Positions 49,901-62,700 of a DNA stretch of 64,000 bases are shown here, piece after piece; the stretch's first letter is position 1, and every line of letters begins with the position of its first letter. The notes beneath the pieces were generated by a model, which saw only the letters and a list, made by a program, of their open reading frames with translations, was not told the DNA's origin and ran no database searches. The translations under genes were made by a program, and so were the position numbers. The stretch comes from Nipponacmea schrenckii (Eukaryota > Mollusca > Gastropoda > Lottiidae): the NCBI GenBank assembly GCA_030562195.1, contig JAUJPP010000002.1, forward strand, positions 806,001-870,000, written 5' to 3'.

Positions 49901-52900
49901 TCTTTTGTTTACAACCTGTACTGTCCGGTTTAGATATCTTTTATACTAAATTTGTTTCCGGAATATCCAGTCCTTGTAATGTAGATTATTGCATGCAATT
50001 GTTAGTCCTGATTGTCAAGATTGATTGCGTTCTGGCTCAAATTGATCGGACTGAATGTCAGCAGCCATGTTTGTTTACCTTTCTATCTACGACGTGACGT
50101 CATAATCTCGCTTATTCACGATCTTAAAGCCATCAATGGCGGCCTCCATAAAACGACAATTTCAGCCGAAAATGGCGTAATATTTAATTTTGACGGTGAA
50201 TATATATCATTTTATAGTTTGGACGTAATTATAACATGTCTTTTTACCGGAAAATTGTATTATTAACATAAAGCTTATTATTCCTTTAAGAAAGCTCTAG
50301 AACGTGCAGAAATAAGTGACAATATTACATTTTTTAACTGAATGGTTAAATGATAGGTCCAAGTGATGTAAATTATGTGATTGTAAAGATAAAGTTTTAA
50401 TGATTTAAATATGTGATAAAGATTAGATAACACAACACAATAATTATGGGATAAATACACACTTTTTGACATAAAGTTTCAATGCAACATGTTGAAAAAG
50501 AATGTATCATGTTTTAAAGAAGTGGATATATAGCCCCTAATTATTGTGTTGTGATAAAGATTATATTCCTACGATGTAATCCATAAAGATAAAGATAATA
50601 TTTCATTGGATGCTTTTATCACATATCTATTATCAGTTCATGAATTATGATTTATTATTTTGTTTAAGAAAGAATCTGGTCTAGGAGATTTAGTAGAACC
50701 AATGGTGTGGCATTATTTAACCAAATTTATGCTGCCTCCTGGTAATGCTTTATTTTTAATATAACCTTTATTATTTAATTCCTTTTAAAATAAAATTTAC
50801 TATATGCATGTCTTCTGGACTTTCAAATTTTTATATATATATTTAAAATAAGTCATTAGCTATCAAAAAATCTCACTATTGAAATTACTTTTTTGGCTCA
50901 CCTATCAGCTATAAGTTCTTAAGTAAGACCCTACATGCTTCCTTTATTTGTTAGTAAAAATTTGGTTATTGCATTTAAGTGATGCAAATCATTTAATAAA
51001 ATGAAATAATCTGATATGGATTTATATATATTGTAGATCTGTTTGATAAACTCTCCAGAGTATTTTCTAATATATGGTTTGCTAGTGCCTATAAAGGTGC
51101 TACAGGATCGTCAATGATAGTTACAAATATATCATACCATATAGATAACCACCTAGCATGGATTAATTTGATAGAATGTGAGAGGTCAAAGTTTAAAAAC
51201 ATTCAAGGAATAGCTTTAACAGGTTGGCAAAGGTTTGTTACACATCTTTTTCTTTAATTTGAACTATCTTATATATGGGTCAGTAATTTATTTACAGAGG
51301 TTTTAAAGGGATAATAGGTTTTAGAATGAACATAAAATTTGAAAATTTAAACTTGGCCTAGAGGAGCTCTGTTCATAATAAAAAATACCTGCTACCATAA
51401 ATAAGATAAAAACATAAATATGTATTAAAAAAAGCAAGTAACTATCCATAAATATGTATTTGATTATTGTTTAATAAATTGATTAAGCATTTTTTAAAAA
51501 TGACTTAGTTTCGTGATTTTAAGGAATTCTGTTACTTTATGACACTAGGTTAGTCCACTGGTGAAAATATACTCATATTGACCATTCTTGAAAACTTAAA
51601 TTTTATGTTCACGCAGTATCCCTTTCAAGCAGTGAGTTTTGTTGAGTTTATGATTATATATAGAAGTACTAAATTTTTGTCTGTGACAGTAAAATTGTTC
51701 AAAACCATACATCCAGTCTACAGAAGATCATTATTAGTTTTATGATGTTTAAATAGGGTTTGTCAAGACTAACATGTTGGTCAATGTTAACTTCTAAAGA
51801 TACTGCTAAAAGCTCTTTTATGTATTTTGTTTATATGCTATACTATGTCATATTTTTTAGATATGATCATTATGCTATACTATGTGAGTTGTTACCACAA
51901 GCATTGCCTTGTTTAGCATTGTGTTTACAAATCATTAAAAAAGGTAAAGTAGGTCTATTTTGTTAGTTATTGATTGTTTGCCAAAAATAAGTCATTTTTC
52001 AACTCGTCAAATCAGACTTTTTTTTCAAATTAAGTTAAAAATGCATCATTTGAACTACATTAATAATGTTGAATTGTTTTTCAGGTTCCTTTACTCCAGA
52101 AATCCATTCACAAATTTCCAAAGAGTTGAATTTTACTGCACTGCTTCCGTTAATACCATTTCATATGTAAGTTGATGTTTACTTTAGCTTCAAAATACAG
52201 CTTTGATATCAAAGCATCTTTTTGACTAATGCCCATTGTTCCAATGAACCAAAACAGGTCTATTTATGTTCACTACTTCACTACTGTACTTTAAGATACA
52301 TGTATGTGAAATAGATAAGTGTGTGAATTTTCTAAGGTTGACTATCACTGTGACATGAAATGCTTCTACACATGAGTGGCTTTTATGATAAAATCTGGCT
52401 CCTTGGTTTTTAATTAGATATGTCTATTACAGAAGTGGAAGTGAATGTATTGAATGTAAATTTAGTGGAAGTAATATTTATGTAAATGTCATTAATGTTT
52501 ATCATTTATCATCTGAGATAGACATGTTATTAAACAGTACAGGGTAAGTAATATCTATAAAAATGTCATTAAGGTTTATCATTTATCATCTGAGATAGAC
52601 ATGTTATTAAACAGTACAGGGTATGTAATATCTATATAAATATCATTAATATTTATCATTTATCATTAGAGATAGACATGTTATTAAACAGTACAGGGTA
52701 AGTAATATCTATATAAATTTCATTAATGTTTATCATTTATCATCAGAGATAGACATGTGATTAAACAGTACAGGGTAAGTAATATCTATATAAATATCAT
52801 TAATATTTATCATTTATCATTAGAGATAGACATGTTATTAAACAGTACAGGGTAAGTAATATCTATATAAATATCATTAATATTTATCATTTATCATCAG

Positions 52901-55316
52901 AGATAGACATGTTATTAAACAGTACAGGTAAGTAATATCTATATAAATATCATTAATATTTATCATTTATCATCAGAGATAGACATGTTATTAAACAGTA
53001 CAGGGTAAGTAATATCTATATAAATGTCATTAATGTTTATCATTTATCATCTGAGATAGACATGTTATTAAACAGTACAGGGTAAGTAATATCTATATAA
53101 ATGTCATTAATGTTTATCATTTATCATCTGAGATAGACATGTTATTAAACAGTACAGGGTAAGTAATATCTATATAAATGTCATTAATGTTTATCATTTA
53201 TCATCTGAGATAGACATGTTATTAAACAGTACAGGGTAAGTAATATCTATATAAATATCATTAATATTTATCATTTATCATCAGAGATAGACATGTTATT
53301 AAAAAGTACAGGGTATGTATGTAATATCTATATAAATTTCATTAATGTTTATCATTTATCATCAGAGATAGACATGTTATTAAACAGTACATGGTAAGTA
53401 ATATCTATATAAATTTCATTAATGTTTATCATTTATCATCTGAGGTAGACATGTTATTAAACAGTACAGGGTAAGTAATATCTATATAAATTTCATTAAT
53501 GTGTATCATTTATCATCTGAGGTAGACATGTTATTAAACAGTACAGGGTAAGTAATATCTATATAAATTTCATTAATGTTTATCATTTATCATCTGAGAT
53601 AGACATGTTATTAAACAGTACAGGGTAAGTAATATCTATATAAATTTCATTAATGTGTATCATTTATCATCTGAGATAGACATGTTATTAAACAGTACAG
53701 GGTAAGTAATATCTATATAAATATCATTAATGTGTATCATTTATCATCTGAGATAGACATGTTATTAAACAGTACAGGGAAAGTAATATCTATATAAATT
53801 TCATTAATGTGTATTATTTATCATCTGAGATAGACATGTTATTAAACAGTACAGGGTAAGTAATATCTACATTAAGGTTTATCATTTATCATCTGAGATA
53901 GACATGTTATTAAACAGTACAGGGTATGTAATATCTATATAAATATCATTAATATTTATCATCAGAGATAGACATGTTATTAAACAGTACAGGGTATGTA
54001 ATATCTATATTTAAAGGGATAATAGACGTTAGAATACACTCGTCCTACGGCTTATATTTGTGTTCCATATTGACTATTAGTTAAATAAGTATGCATCCCA
54101 CCAAATTTTAAAAAGCCACAATAAAAATATATTCGGAATTTTAAAAAAAAGTGAGCCAGCGACGATTCCATTCAGTTTGAGAATAAAAGTGTTTGGTAAA
54201 TCATCATTGTAGAATTCAACAGTAGAGGTCAAGGACGGGTGAAAACCCACATGTAAGAGTTACTTCCCTTTATATTTACACGATTTGAAAATCGCTTGAT
54301 GGATGGCTCAAGCGTTTTATGATTAACTACTTTATTTTGGGGATTTATCGGATTTTAGAGGGATTTTGATGTATAGGTAAGTCCACTGATGGATATATAC
54401 TGTTATTGTCCAAATTTGAGTGAACTTAAAATTTTATGTTCGTTCTAACGCCTATTATCCCTTTAAAAACTTTATCATGCATTTTTATCATTTGAAATTT
54501 TTGATATTTTGAATCTCTTCTTAAGAAATAAGCTCTAGATAAAGTATAATATTTAATGTTATATGGTTTAAACCAACAGATATATACTTAATAAACAATA
54601 AAGTATAATTTGGGGTAGTGTTCTTTTGATCTAGAAAGAAATATTAAATGTTCAATATTGGATTATTGACAGGGTGTTAACATGGATGAATGATTATCAT
54701 GTGAAGAGAAATTTTACAAATCCAAATCATATTCAGCCTATGATTAATGAGGCCAATAGGTAAGGTTTATTTCATACAATTAGCAAGGCAATTCAAAGTT
54801 ACACACATGATTTGAAAGCTGGTCAATTTAACATGCAGATTGCATAGGCTAATAAAAACAATGAGAGATAATCTGCCCTTATTTGTTTGCTCTGTCCCTG
54901 TCAGTCTCTTGACCACAACATCAGACCACCTAAAAAAACCAAGTATTGTCCAAATCATTGAGCCAATGCAGTTCCCTAGAATTAAAACCTTTGTTTCAAT
55001 CTGATTGAAATGTAGATCTCACTAAAACATGCCAGGTAGTTAGCTTCTGCTACATCAACTGGATTTCAATCTTGAGTATTGTTTCAGTGATGTCATTTGT
55101 ATTGACAGGCTATTGCAATGTTTAAAAGACATAAAGAAGAAATTAATAATGGCATTAAAAGAGGTATTCAATGAGAGCACTGTAGAAGAATATATTGGTG
55201 TGTATGTTGAACCAAGATTGACCAAATTAATTAAAATGGTGGAATCAGGTACTCAACAATTACAACATTTTAAATCAAAATCTGTAACTTCATCGGTAGC
55301 AATGACCATAGAGTGA
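46904..55316 (+). CDS. HEXD: HEXD, GH20 hexosaminidase D, 13 exons (start exon missing), about 483 codons
   Basis: Cytosolic/nuclear-type beta-N-acetyl-hexosaminidase of family GH20. Exons: 46904-46958, 47214-47323, 47650-47737, 47957-48035, 48232-48317, 48849-49029, 50673-50741, 51037-51232, 51861-51943, 52085-52166, 52418-52543, 54673-54759, 55109-55316. All are GT-AG and in phase. Signatures in order: LVHLDLKGAPPKISYF, GATGLLIEYEDMFP, IPLIQTFGHFEFVLKH, the catalytic Asp-Glu pair in HMGCDEVYHLG, IIWDDM, LVEPMVWHY, FASAYKGATG, LTGWQRYDHYAILCELLP and STVEEYIGVYVEP. No signal peptide is visible, but the very N-terminus is missing. The exon ending at 52543 seeds a 77 bp tandem array. AATAAA is at 55565. 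Confidence 0.93.
49122..50289. mobile_element. TTAA-flanked DNA transposon with THAP-like remnant (Kolobok-like)
   Basis: TTAA plus AGGGATAATAAGCTTT on the left (49122-49141) and AAAGCTTATTATTCCT plus TTAA on the right (50270-50289) form terminal inverted repeats with a TTAA duplication. A second, subterminal inverted pair is ATGACGTCACGTCGTAGATA (49268-49287) and its complement at about 50084-50103. Inside, an ATG (49298) gives MAECQARVCLNNK, and 46 codons later in another frame comes VVCEKHFLPAGFEVG; C-x4-C followed by C-x2-H matches the THAP zinc-finger spacing. TTAA targets and THAP transposases are found together in the Kolobok superfamily. Frames are broken, so it is inactive. In HEXD intron 48849/50673. 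Confidence 0.55.
51303..51628. mobile_element. TTAA MITE in HEXD, copy 2
   Basis: Left TTAAAGGGATAATAGG then TTTTAGAATGAACATAAA; right end TTTTATGTTCACGCAGTATCCCTTTCAA is its inverted counterpart, with one base of the right TTAA changed to TCAA. Shares termini with 49122-50289. Confidence 0.6.
52486..54010. repeat. 77 bp tandem array, about 20 units, containing the HEXD exon end and donor
   Basis: The first unit overlaps the 3' part of exon 52418-52543 and its donor. Every later unit repeats the exon sequence (TTTATCATTTATCATCTGAG, ATAGACATGTTATTAAACAG, TACAGG) plus the donor and first intron bases (GTAAGTAATATCTATAT). Exon-end homologues fall at 52543, 52620, 52697, 52774 and so on to about 53993. 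Most units keep GTAAGT; a few have GTATGT or lose a G. Confidence 0.95.
54011..54466. mobile_element. TTAA MITE in HEXD, copy 3
   Basis: TTAAAGGGATAATAGACGTT at 54011 mirrors AACGCCTATTATCCCTTTAA ending 54466, with TTAA on both sides. It abuts the last unit of the 77 bp array directly. Confidence 0.7.
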
Positions 55317-55410
55317 TAATATTAATTATAAATCATAACCACAATTTAATTGTACACAATTTATGGCTCCATCCATCGTATCCCCAATACAGGTTTTGAT
55401 AAAGTCCTGT

Positions 55411-55739
55411 AATGTGTATTTTACCGTGTCTTAGAATTAACATTAAATTTTAGTTCTCAAATATGAGTTTGTATTCATCAGTAAACTTACCTGGTGTCAT
55501 AAAATAACAGAATCACTTTAAATCTGGAAAACTCACAAAACTAAGTCATTTTTGAAAAACGCTTAATAAATTTATTAAACTTTTTCAATAATCAACTGCA
55601 TCTTTATGGATAATTACTTAGGTTTTTGGATATTTATTTATTTTTTTATGTTATTTATGGCAGCAGGTATATTAACTGATGAATAGAGCCTTTATTGGCC
55701 AAGTTTAAATGTTCATTCTTAGACCTATTATCCCTTTAG
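55411..55739. mobile_element. Degenerate TTAA MITE downstream of HEXD
   Basis: The right end (ACCTATTATCCCTTTAG, 55723-55739) and its inner GTTTAAATGTTCATTCTTAG match the family. The left end is only weakly recognisable (TTAGAATTAACATTAAAT, from about 55432). It contains the HEXD AATAAA at 55565. Confidence 0.4.
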
Positions 55740-57454
55740 GCCCACTACACTTTTTGTGTAGTATTTAAGGCATGGAAATGAGAACAACTCATCTATTATT
55801 ATGAGTGATTTGATTCGATTAGCAGATCTTCCTAGAAATATTCTAGGGCTCTTTCGATTAGACAATATTAATCTGCAAATAATTTATTTTCATCAGTTGT
55901 ATTATCACAGCCTTGAGAAAGTATGATGAACAAGATTGTGGCTTGGACAAAATGGACTGATGCAATTTTATTGTGCACAATTTGCTATTGGTTATTATTA
56001 GTGGATCATGTGATCATTGATCTTAAGTTATGTCAAATTCAACATGTTACTGAATTTGTTTGATCATTGTTTTTGAAAAGTTAAGTTGTCTGATTAAATT
56101 ACAATAACTCGCATTTTTTTTGGCAAATGAAATTGTGCCGTCTTAGTGTATGCAAAGAATAATGTCACCTTCAAAAAAGTACTATAAGTCTGAAATTGAC
56201 TTAGTTTTGATAAAAGCATCTAGAGTTTACTTATAGATAAACACCCCCCCCCCCCTTTTAAAGATAATGTCTTAAATTTTGACTAAGCTATCTAAGCTAC
56301 CATTATGTTTTGTGCCTTTGTTTATAAATTGAAGTGAAGACTATCTGAAGCTGAATTTATTTTAAAAAATCTGTATTTTGATTGCCTCCCTTAGGTATAT
56401 TTTTCTTAAATTCCTAGTGATGCAGACAAATGTTGAGCCACTGCAACTTAAAAAAAACTTTAACCTTCAGAATGGTCAAGGTAATGCAAACACCGTCCTT
56501 AAATACCTTCAGTAGTAGCCTTTCATTTATCACTGAAATTAGCTATTTAGTTGGGTTGTCCGTTAGCAAATACAGCTGATCAGATTGGAGCCTTTAACAG
56601 TAAGTCAGTAACTAAAAGGCTTTTATTCTCATGTTTAAGCCCATCCTTCATTTTATCTGATGATCACATGTGTAAATTGTGTTGAAATGTTATATGTTTG
56701 GTTATTTTAAAAGTGATTTATACCATAATATCGCTTGTGTTTTTGTTATATCTGCTCTCTGCTTCTAAATTACATTCAAATCTTAACTAATAGGCTAAGA
56801 TTGGCTGTATTCAATGACATGCCATCCAATAAATTACTGTATTCTGTGATACAAGAAAGGTGGCTATTGCAGTCAAGGTAGTGACAAAGATTGTAATAGT
56901 TTGTATTTTTGAAGATGGGTCTGGCACTGTTTTGTCTTCAAATATAAGACATTAAACCCAAACTTAAATAACAATAAAATATCAAATATATTTATTTTTT
57001 ATCAAGCATAAGAATAAAGAAGCAAACTTAAAAAAAGAAAAATTCAGTTAATGAATTTAATAACAGTCTGATATACCGGTATATATAATAAAGTGTGAGG
57101 AATACTAAGAAAAAAATAAATGTTAGTTTAGGGTGTTATAAGAGATATTGTTCTATAGAAGCACTGGACTAGGTCACAAATAAAAACTATGAATTTCAGT
57201 ATACATCATTTTGATATTCTAAGATGTGACAATTTTCAAATTCTACATCTGGAAATTAGTTAAATCTTGCACTTATATGATTGGTGAATGATTAAGTATC
57301 TATTTTAACATCAGATATTACTGTATTCATTATTTTAACTTGGCTTATTTTTGAAAACCTGCATTCAGATAAACATGAGATTAGCTGTAAACCTTGAATA
57401 TGATAAATGACAAAAATAAATTGGCAAAAACAAATTCAGATCTGCTCTTCCTTT
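55740..57454. other. Intergenic region downstream of HEXD, no feature recognised
   Basis: AT-rich, with a C-run at 56245-56256. If the saposin gene has exons beyond 59786 they would lie here or on the far side of the core-repeat element; none was convincing. Confidence 0.4.
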
Positions 57455-59485
57455 TTATACGCCCACATGAAATGGGGGGCGTATATTGTCGTCACCCACA
57501 TCCGTCCGTCCGTCCGTCCGTCCGTCCGTCCGTCCGTCGGTCCGTCCGTCCGTCCGTCCGTCCACAATTGCTCGTAAACACTCTACACAGTGTAATTCTT
57601 GACGGATTTAGATGAAACTTAATATGAGTGTTTATGATCACGCAAGGATGAACCCTATTGAAAATCAGCGAAATCGGAAAAAAATTAGTATGAGTTCGTG
57701 CCCTTGTTCTTGAATGGCTCGTAAACACTCTACAACGTGCAATTCTTGACCGATTTTGATGAAACTTGGTGTGAGAGTATGTTATAACTCAAGGATAAAC
57801 CCTATTGAAAATCAGCGAAATCGAAAAACATTTAGTATGAGTTATTGCCCTTGTTCTTGAAAACGCGTTCAATTTTAGCTTGTAAACATTCTTGAGAGAA
57901 CAATTTTTAATGGATTTTAATGAAACTTGGCCTGAGTATTTGTTATCACCCAAGGATGAAGCCTATTGAAAACCAGTCAAATCGAAAAAAAATTAATATC
58001 AGTTATTGCCCTTGTTTTTGAAAACGCGTTCAATTTTTAGCTTGTAAACACTCTACAAAGCACATTTACTGACCAATTTTGACGAAACTTGCTGAAATTG
58101 TTTAATATCACCCAAGAATGAACCCTTTTGAAAATAGCACATATCGAAATATATTTAATAGGAATTATTGCCTTTGTTCTATAAAATGTGTTGGATTTTT
58201 GCCTTGTAAACACTCTACAAGTCACAATTCTTGAGCGATTTTGACATAACTTGGCATGAGTATTTGTAATCACCTAAGGATGAACCCTATTGAAATTCAG
58301 TTAAATCGAAAAATATTTAGTATCAGTTATTGCCCTTGTGTTTGAATACGCGTTCAATTTTAGCTTGTAAGCACTCTAGAAAGAACAATTCTTATTGGAT
58401 TTTGATAAAACTTGGCTTGAGTATTTGTTTTTAACCAAGGATGAACCATATTGAAAATCAAATAAATCGAAATATATTTAGTGTCAGTTATTGCCCTTGT
58501 GTTTGAAAACAGGTTTAACTTTTTAATAAATACTCTAGAAGGTACAATTCATGACCAATGTTGACAAAACTCACTGAAATTGTTGGATATCGCAAGGGAT
58601 GAGCCTAATTGAAAATTAAAATTATCAAAATATATCTAATATGAATTATTGCCCTTGTTCTTTTAAACGCGTTCGATTTTTGTCTCGTAAACACTCTACA
58701 TGGCACAATTCTTGATGGATTTCGATGAAACTTGGTGTGAGAGTGTGTTATAACTCAAGGATGAACCCTATTGAAAATCAGCAAAATCGAAATAAATTTT
58801 AGTATGAGTTACTGCCCTTGTTCTTGAAAACGCATTCAATTTTAGCTTGTAAACACTCTAGAAAGAACTATTCTTAATGGATTTTGATTAACTTTGGCTT
58901 GAGTATTTGTTTTTACCCAAGGATGAACCCTATTATAAATCAAATAAATAGAAATATATTTAGTGTCAGTTATAGCCCTTGTTCTTGAAAACGCGTTCAA
59001 TTTTAGCTTGTAAACATTCTAGAAAGAACAATTTTTAATGGATTTTGATGTAACTTGGCTGGAGTATTTGTTGTCTCCCAAGGATAAACCCTATTGAAAA
59101 TCAGATAAATCGAAAAATATTTAGTGTCAGTTATTGGGCCTGTTTTCAAAATCGCTTTCAACTTTTGGCTTGTGAACACTCTAAACATTCATTTTTGACA
59201 AAACTCGCTGAAATTGTTTAATATCAACCAAGAATGAGCCTTATTAAGAATATCAAAATATTATTAAGGGTGAACCCTATTGCAAATCATAAAAATACCG
59301 AAAAATATTTAATGAGTTGAGTTAGGTACAATTCTTGACAGTTTTTAATGAAACTAATGAAAAAAATATATGGTGGAAGGTTGAATATTTCATTCCACTT
59401 TTGTAACCTTACTGAAAAGTTTTTATTTGAAATAAATGCTGCCAGTGGGCGTATATTACCTTGCCTGGCAAGCTCTTTTTTTTTC
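57455..59485. mobile_element. 2 kb core-repeat element with 11 tandem cores
   Basis: Left end ATACGCCCACATGAAATGGG then GGCGTAT and a (CCGT)n microsatellite (57505-57562). About 11 tandem core units of about 160 bp follow, marked by TAAACACTCT at about 57576, 57722, 57882, 58045, 58206, 58366, 58688, 58850, 59010 and 59174, with ACCCTATTGAAAATCAG and TTGCCCTTGTTCTTGAA inside. The right end is GTGGGCGTATATTACC then TTGCCTGGCAAGCT. The two termini are those of the elements at 88, 19093 and 63665 in other orientation. Non-autonomous. Confidence 0.7.
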
Positions 59486-59762
59486 TTGTCTTAATTTACT
59501 GGTGAAATATAGAACACTGAAATATAAATATTAATTTTCTGTCTATATTTGCACCATAATTTTTTTTTTATAAAAAAAAACAATATTCAAAAGTTGTTTT
59601 TGCACATAGGGATATAATTATTTCCAGTTACACAATATAAAAAAATACATCTATTTATATTTGTATGTAAGGATGCAAAGAAAGAAAATTTGTCTAAGAT
59701 GTGACAGCATTGGGATGAAACAATTAATTGAGCTCTTATACGGGGCTATCCAATTTAATATT

Positions 59763-62700
59763 CTAATCTGTTCTGTTATACTTACAATTAGTTGTATTTG
59801 GTAGGAATGAACACAAACCAATCTTCTTACAGATTTGTTCAGGGGGCATTTTCTTGAGAACTAATTCGATGATTTTTGGTGTATACTTATCGATTATTGA
59901 AACACATTTTGATCTGAATTTACTGGGTATAACATTACATGCTTTTTCCAAGTAGGCCGCTATTTCTGCCTATAAGTAAGTAACAGAAGAAAATTAAAAA
60001 TCAAATGAAATGGGGTATTATGTCTTACCTTACTATACCTGAATGTTATGCAGTGTGCAAAGAGGGAAATTTTGCCATAAGAGTGACATTTTTAACTGTC
60101 TACAGCTGACATCCTCATTAGATTGAGTGGTTTGTGTCTTACAGTTCTGTACAGTTTTGAAAACAATGTTCAACAAAACATATGAAATTATTAGCTAGAA
60201 ATAAAGAATATGTAAATATTTCAACTCAAGTCTTACCTCCGTTGCTTGTTTTCCCAATTCTGCATATAAATTTTTTAACACCAATTTACAGATAAAACAT
60301 TCAGCAAATGATTTATCATCATTCACTGGTTTAGGATCTAATATACGTAACATGGGTATTTCAGCAACTGGTTCATTTAAAACTTGTTTTTGAGTTGGAC
60401 AAAGCTTAACTTTACTACACAGTTTTAATGAATCCTATAGAAAATGAAAACAAGCAGGTAAAAAAATGGCATTATTATTTTTACCACATTCCGTATACCT
60501 CGTATCTGATATGCTGTATTCGCCAATCAATTAAATTGATGCATTGCATAATACAAGAAAGATTTTGTAAAGATGGAAATACAAAGTTCGTAATAGCTTT
60601 GTGAAGGTATTAAGAGTGTTTGCCTTAGTCTGTATGAATTGTGTCTCTTTCTGCTTGCAACCATTTTTCATACTCCATGATAAGAAATCTAATCTGCTAA
60701 CAATTTTAGATTATAGGTTGAAAACAATTTCAAATTTTACAGTAGTCTACTTACAAGTTCTGTTATAATAAATTTAAATAAAAGTGGTCCATAGGAGTTA
60801 ACATATTGTTTGCACTGAAAGAAAAGTAATATTATAAATTGCTAAATAAATTGTTTACTTTATTTATTTAGTGAAATACACTACTGTGAAATAACTTCCT
60901 GATTCAAAGTATTGCGGACAAAAATTCAAAATCAAATCTTGCGATATATTACTAGTTATAACATACTACTACATACCAAAGATGCTGATTGGCCTAGCCT
61001 TGAACATAACTGTTTATCTAGAAAATTCTCTACCAATAACTACAATAAATGAATGATCATTATATTTTTGTGCATAATTGCCTCAACCATTTAGTACTTT
61101 AAAGGTATATATCAGATCTTGTTTACAAAGATTGCAACTGCAACTGTATAGGCCTATGCTTACTGGGATTTACTAACTTCAAACCTTCAATCAGGGCCGC
61201 ACATGCGTATTTTCTCAGAGGGGTGGGGGAGGGGTTTCTTCGGTGACCAAATTTCAAAACCCCAACTTTTGCAAAAGATGATAACTAAACCCAAACTTTT
61301 GTTGATTTTGGTACCATCACTATATTATGACATATGGTGCTACTGGAGTCGCAAAATAGTCAATACATGTATATCTGTACAAAGCAATCTTAAATATTTT
61401 CTTCTTATCCGTGTACATAACTTTTGCATTTTCTTGCCGCAATACAACTTGAGATGATAGATTATGACAACAATCGGTTTATAATATATCATTTCAAGCC
61501 GTGTTTCTTACTTTTTGAGTTTTGATGGAGTGATCCCAACTTTTTTGTATTCTACCAACTTTTCAGGGGGGGGGGGGGTGAGTCACCCCCCGCACCCCCC
61601 CCCCTCTTGTGCGACCCTATAGTATACAAATAGAATTGTGACAAAGCTGATAAATCTTCAAATAAACTGACCTGGGTTTTATTGTAATTTAATATCATAC
61701 GAAGGTCTTTCACAATATCTTGACAAGCCGTACAATATACATCTTCTGTAGCATCTGCAGATAGGCTGTTAAGCTCAGCATTCGTCGTTCCAGAAACTAC
61801 AATGAAAATTAATATGTAGCCTGTTACAACAACTTTCAATGAAGAAAGGCAACACAATTTATTATTTATGTTTACAATTTATTATTTATGTTTACAATAT
61901 CAGAAGTTTGTGTAAGGATAAACAGAATAAACAGGATTACAGTCTATTGTTTCAAGGGTGAGACACCAAAAACCAACTAATACACATTTTAAACATCAAA
62001 ACCAGTCTAATACTCGATATATAAATATAATTATAAGACATAATAGTATTTTCATTTTTAACATAGGAAATATTTTTAATTTGGAAGTTTTTCAGTAAAC
62101 ATCGTCAACTTTTGATTTAGCTTCCTAGTTTAAACAGGATGAGTGAGCCTCTCATAAATCAAGTTTTTGAAATTAATCCTTTGTATAGAACATAGTTGAT
62201 AATTTTATCAGTGGTGTTTCCATGGTCATTAGCAGAACTCCATTTTTATTATTATTTTGGCCTTTGAGGGGCATTCCACACCTTATTTTCTTATTTCGCT
62301 TTTATTCTGCCACTGGCCAGGTGTGCCAGATTGACGTTGTGCCCGAAATTTAATCAATTCTTCCTAAGAACTTATAAATAAAAAAAGTTATAAAATTAAT
62401 CGACTCCAGCGAACTGAGTGACGGAGTGGCGAACTGAGAGACGGAGTGACGGGCTCACTGACGTTAGTGACGGAATCATTGACGTGAGTGGAGAACTCAT
62501 TGACGGAGTGACGGGCTCACTGACGTACTGTCGTATGAGGTAGCCTTTACTCGTGAATTGAAGATACCACTGTATCTGAAAAATGATGTAGCTAATAGAA
62601 GTGTTCCTAAGTACGATGTCTTTCCTAAATAAATATTTGTACGCAAATGACAGCTTACCCAGATTTTAAATGGCCTGAGATTTTTTTAAATTTTCACTTC

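Noticed and set aside
57394..57728. Frames rich in Arg-Pro-Ser-Val and Gly-Arg-Thr-Asp
   Set aside because: Translation of the CCGT microsatellite at the end of the core-repeat element.
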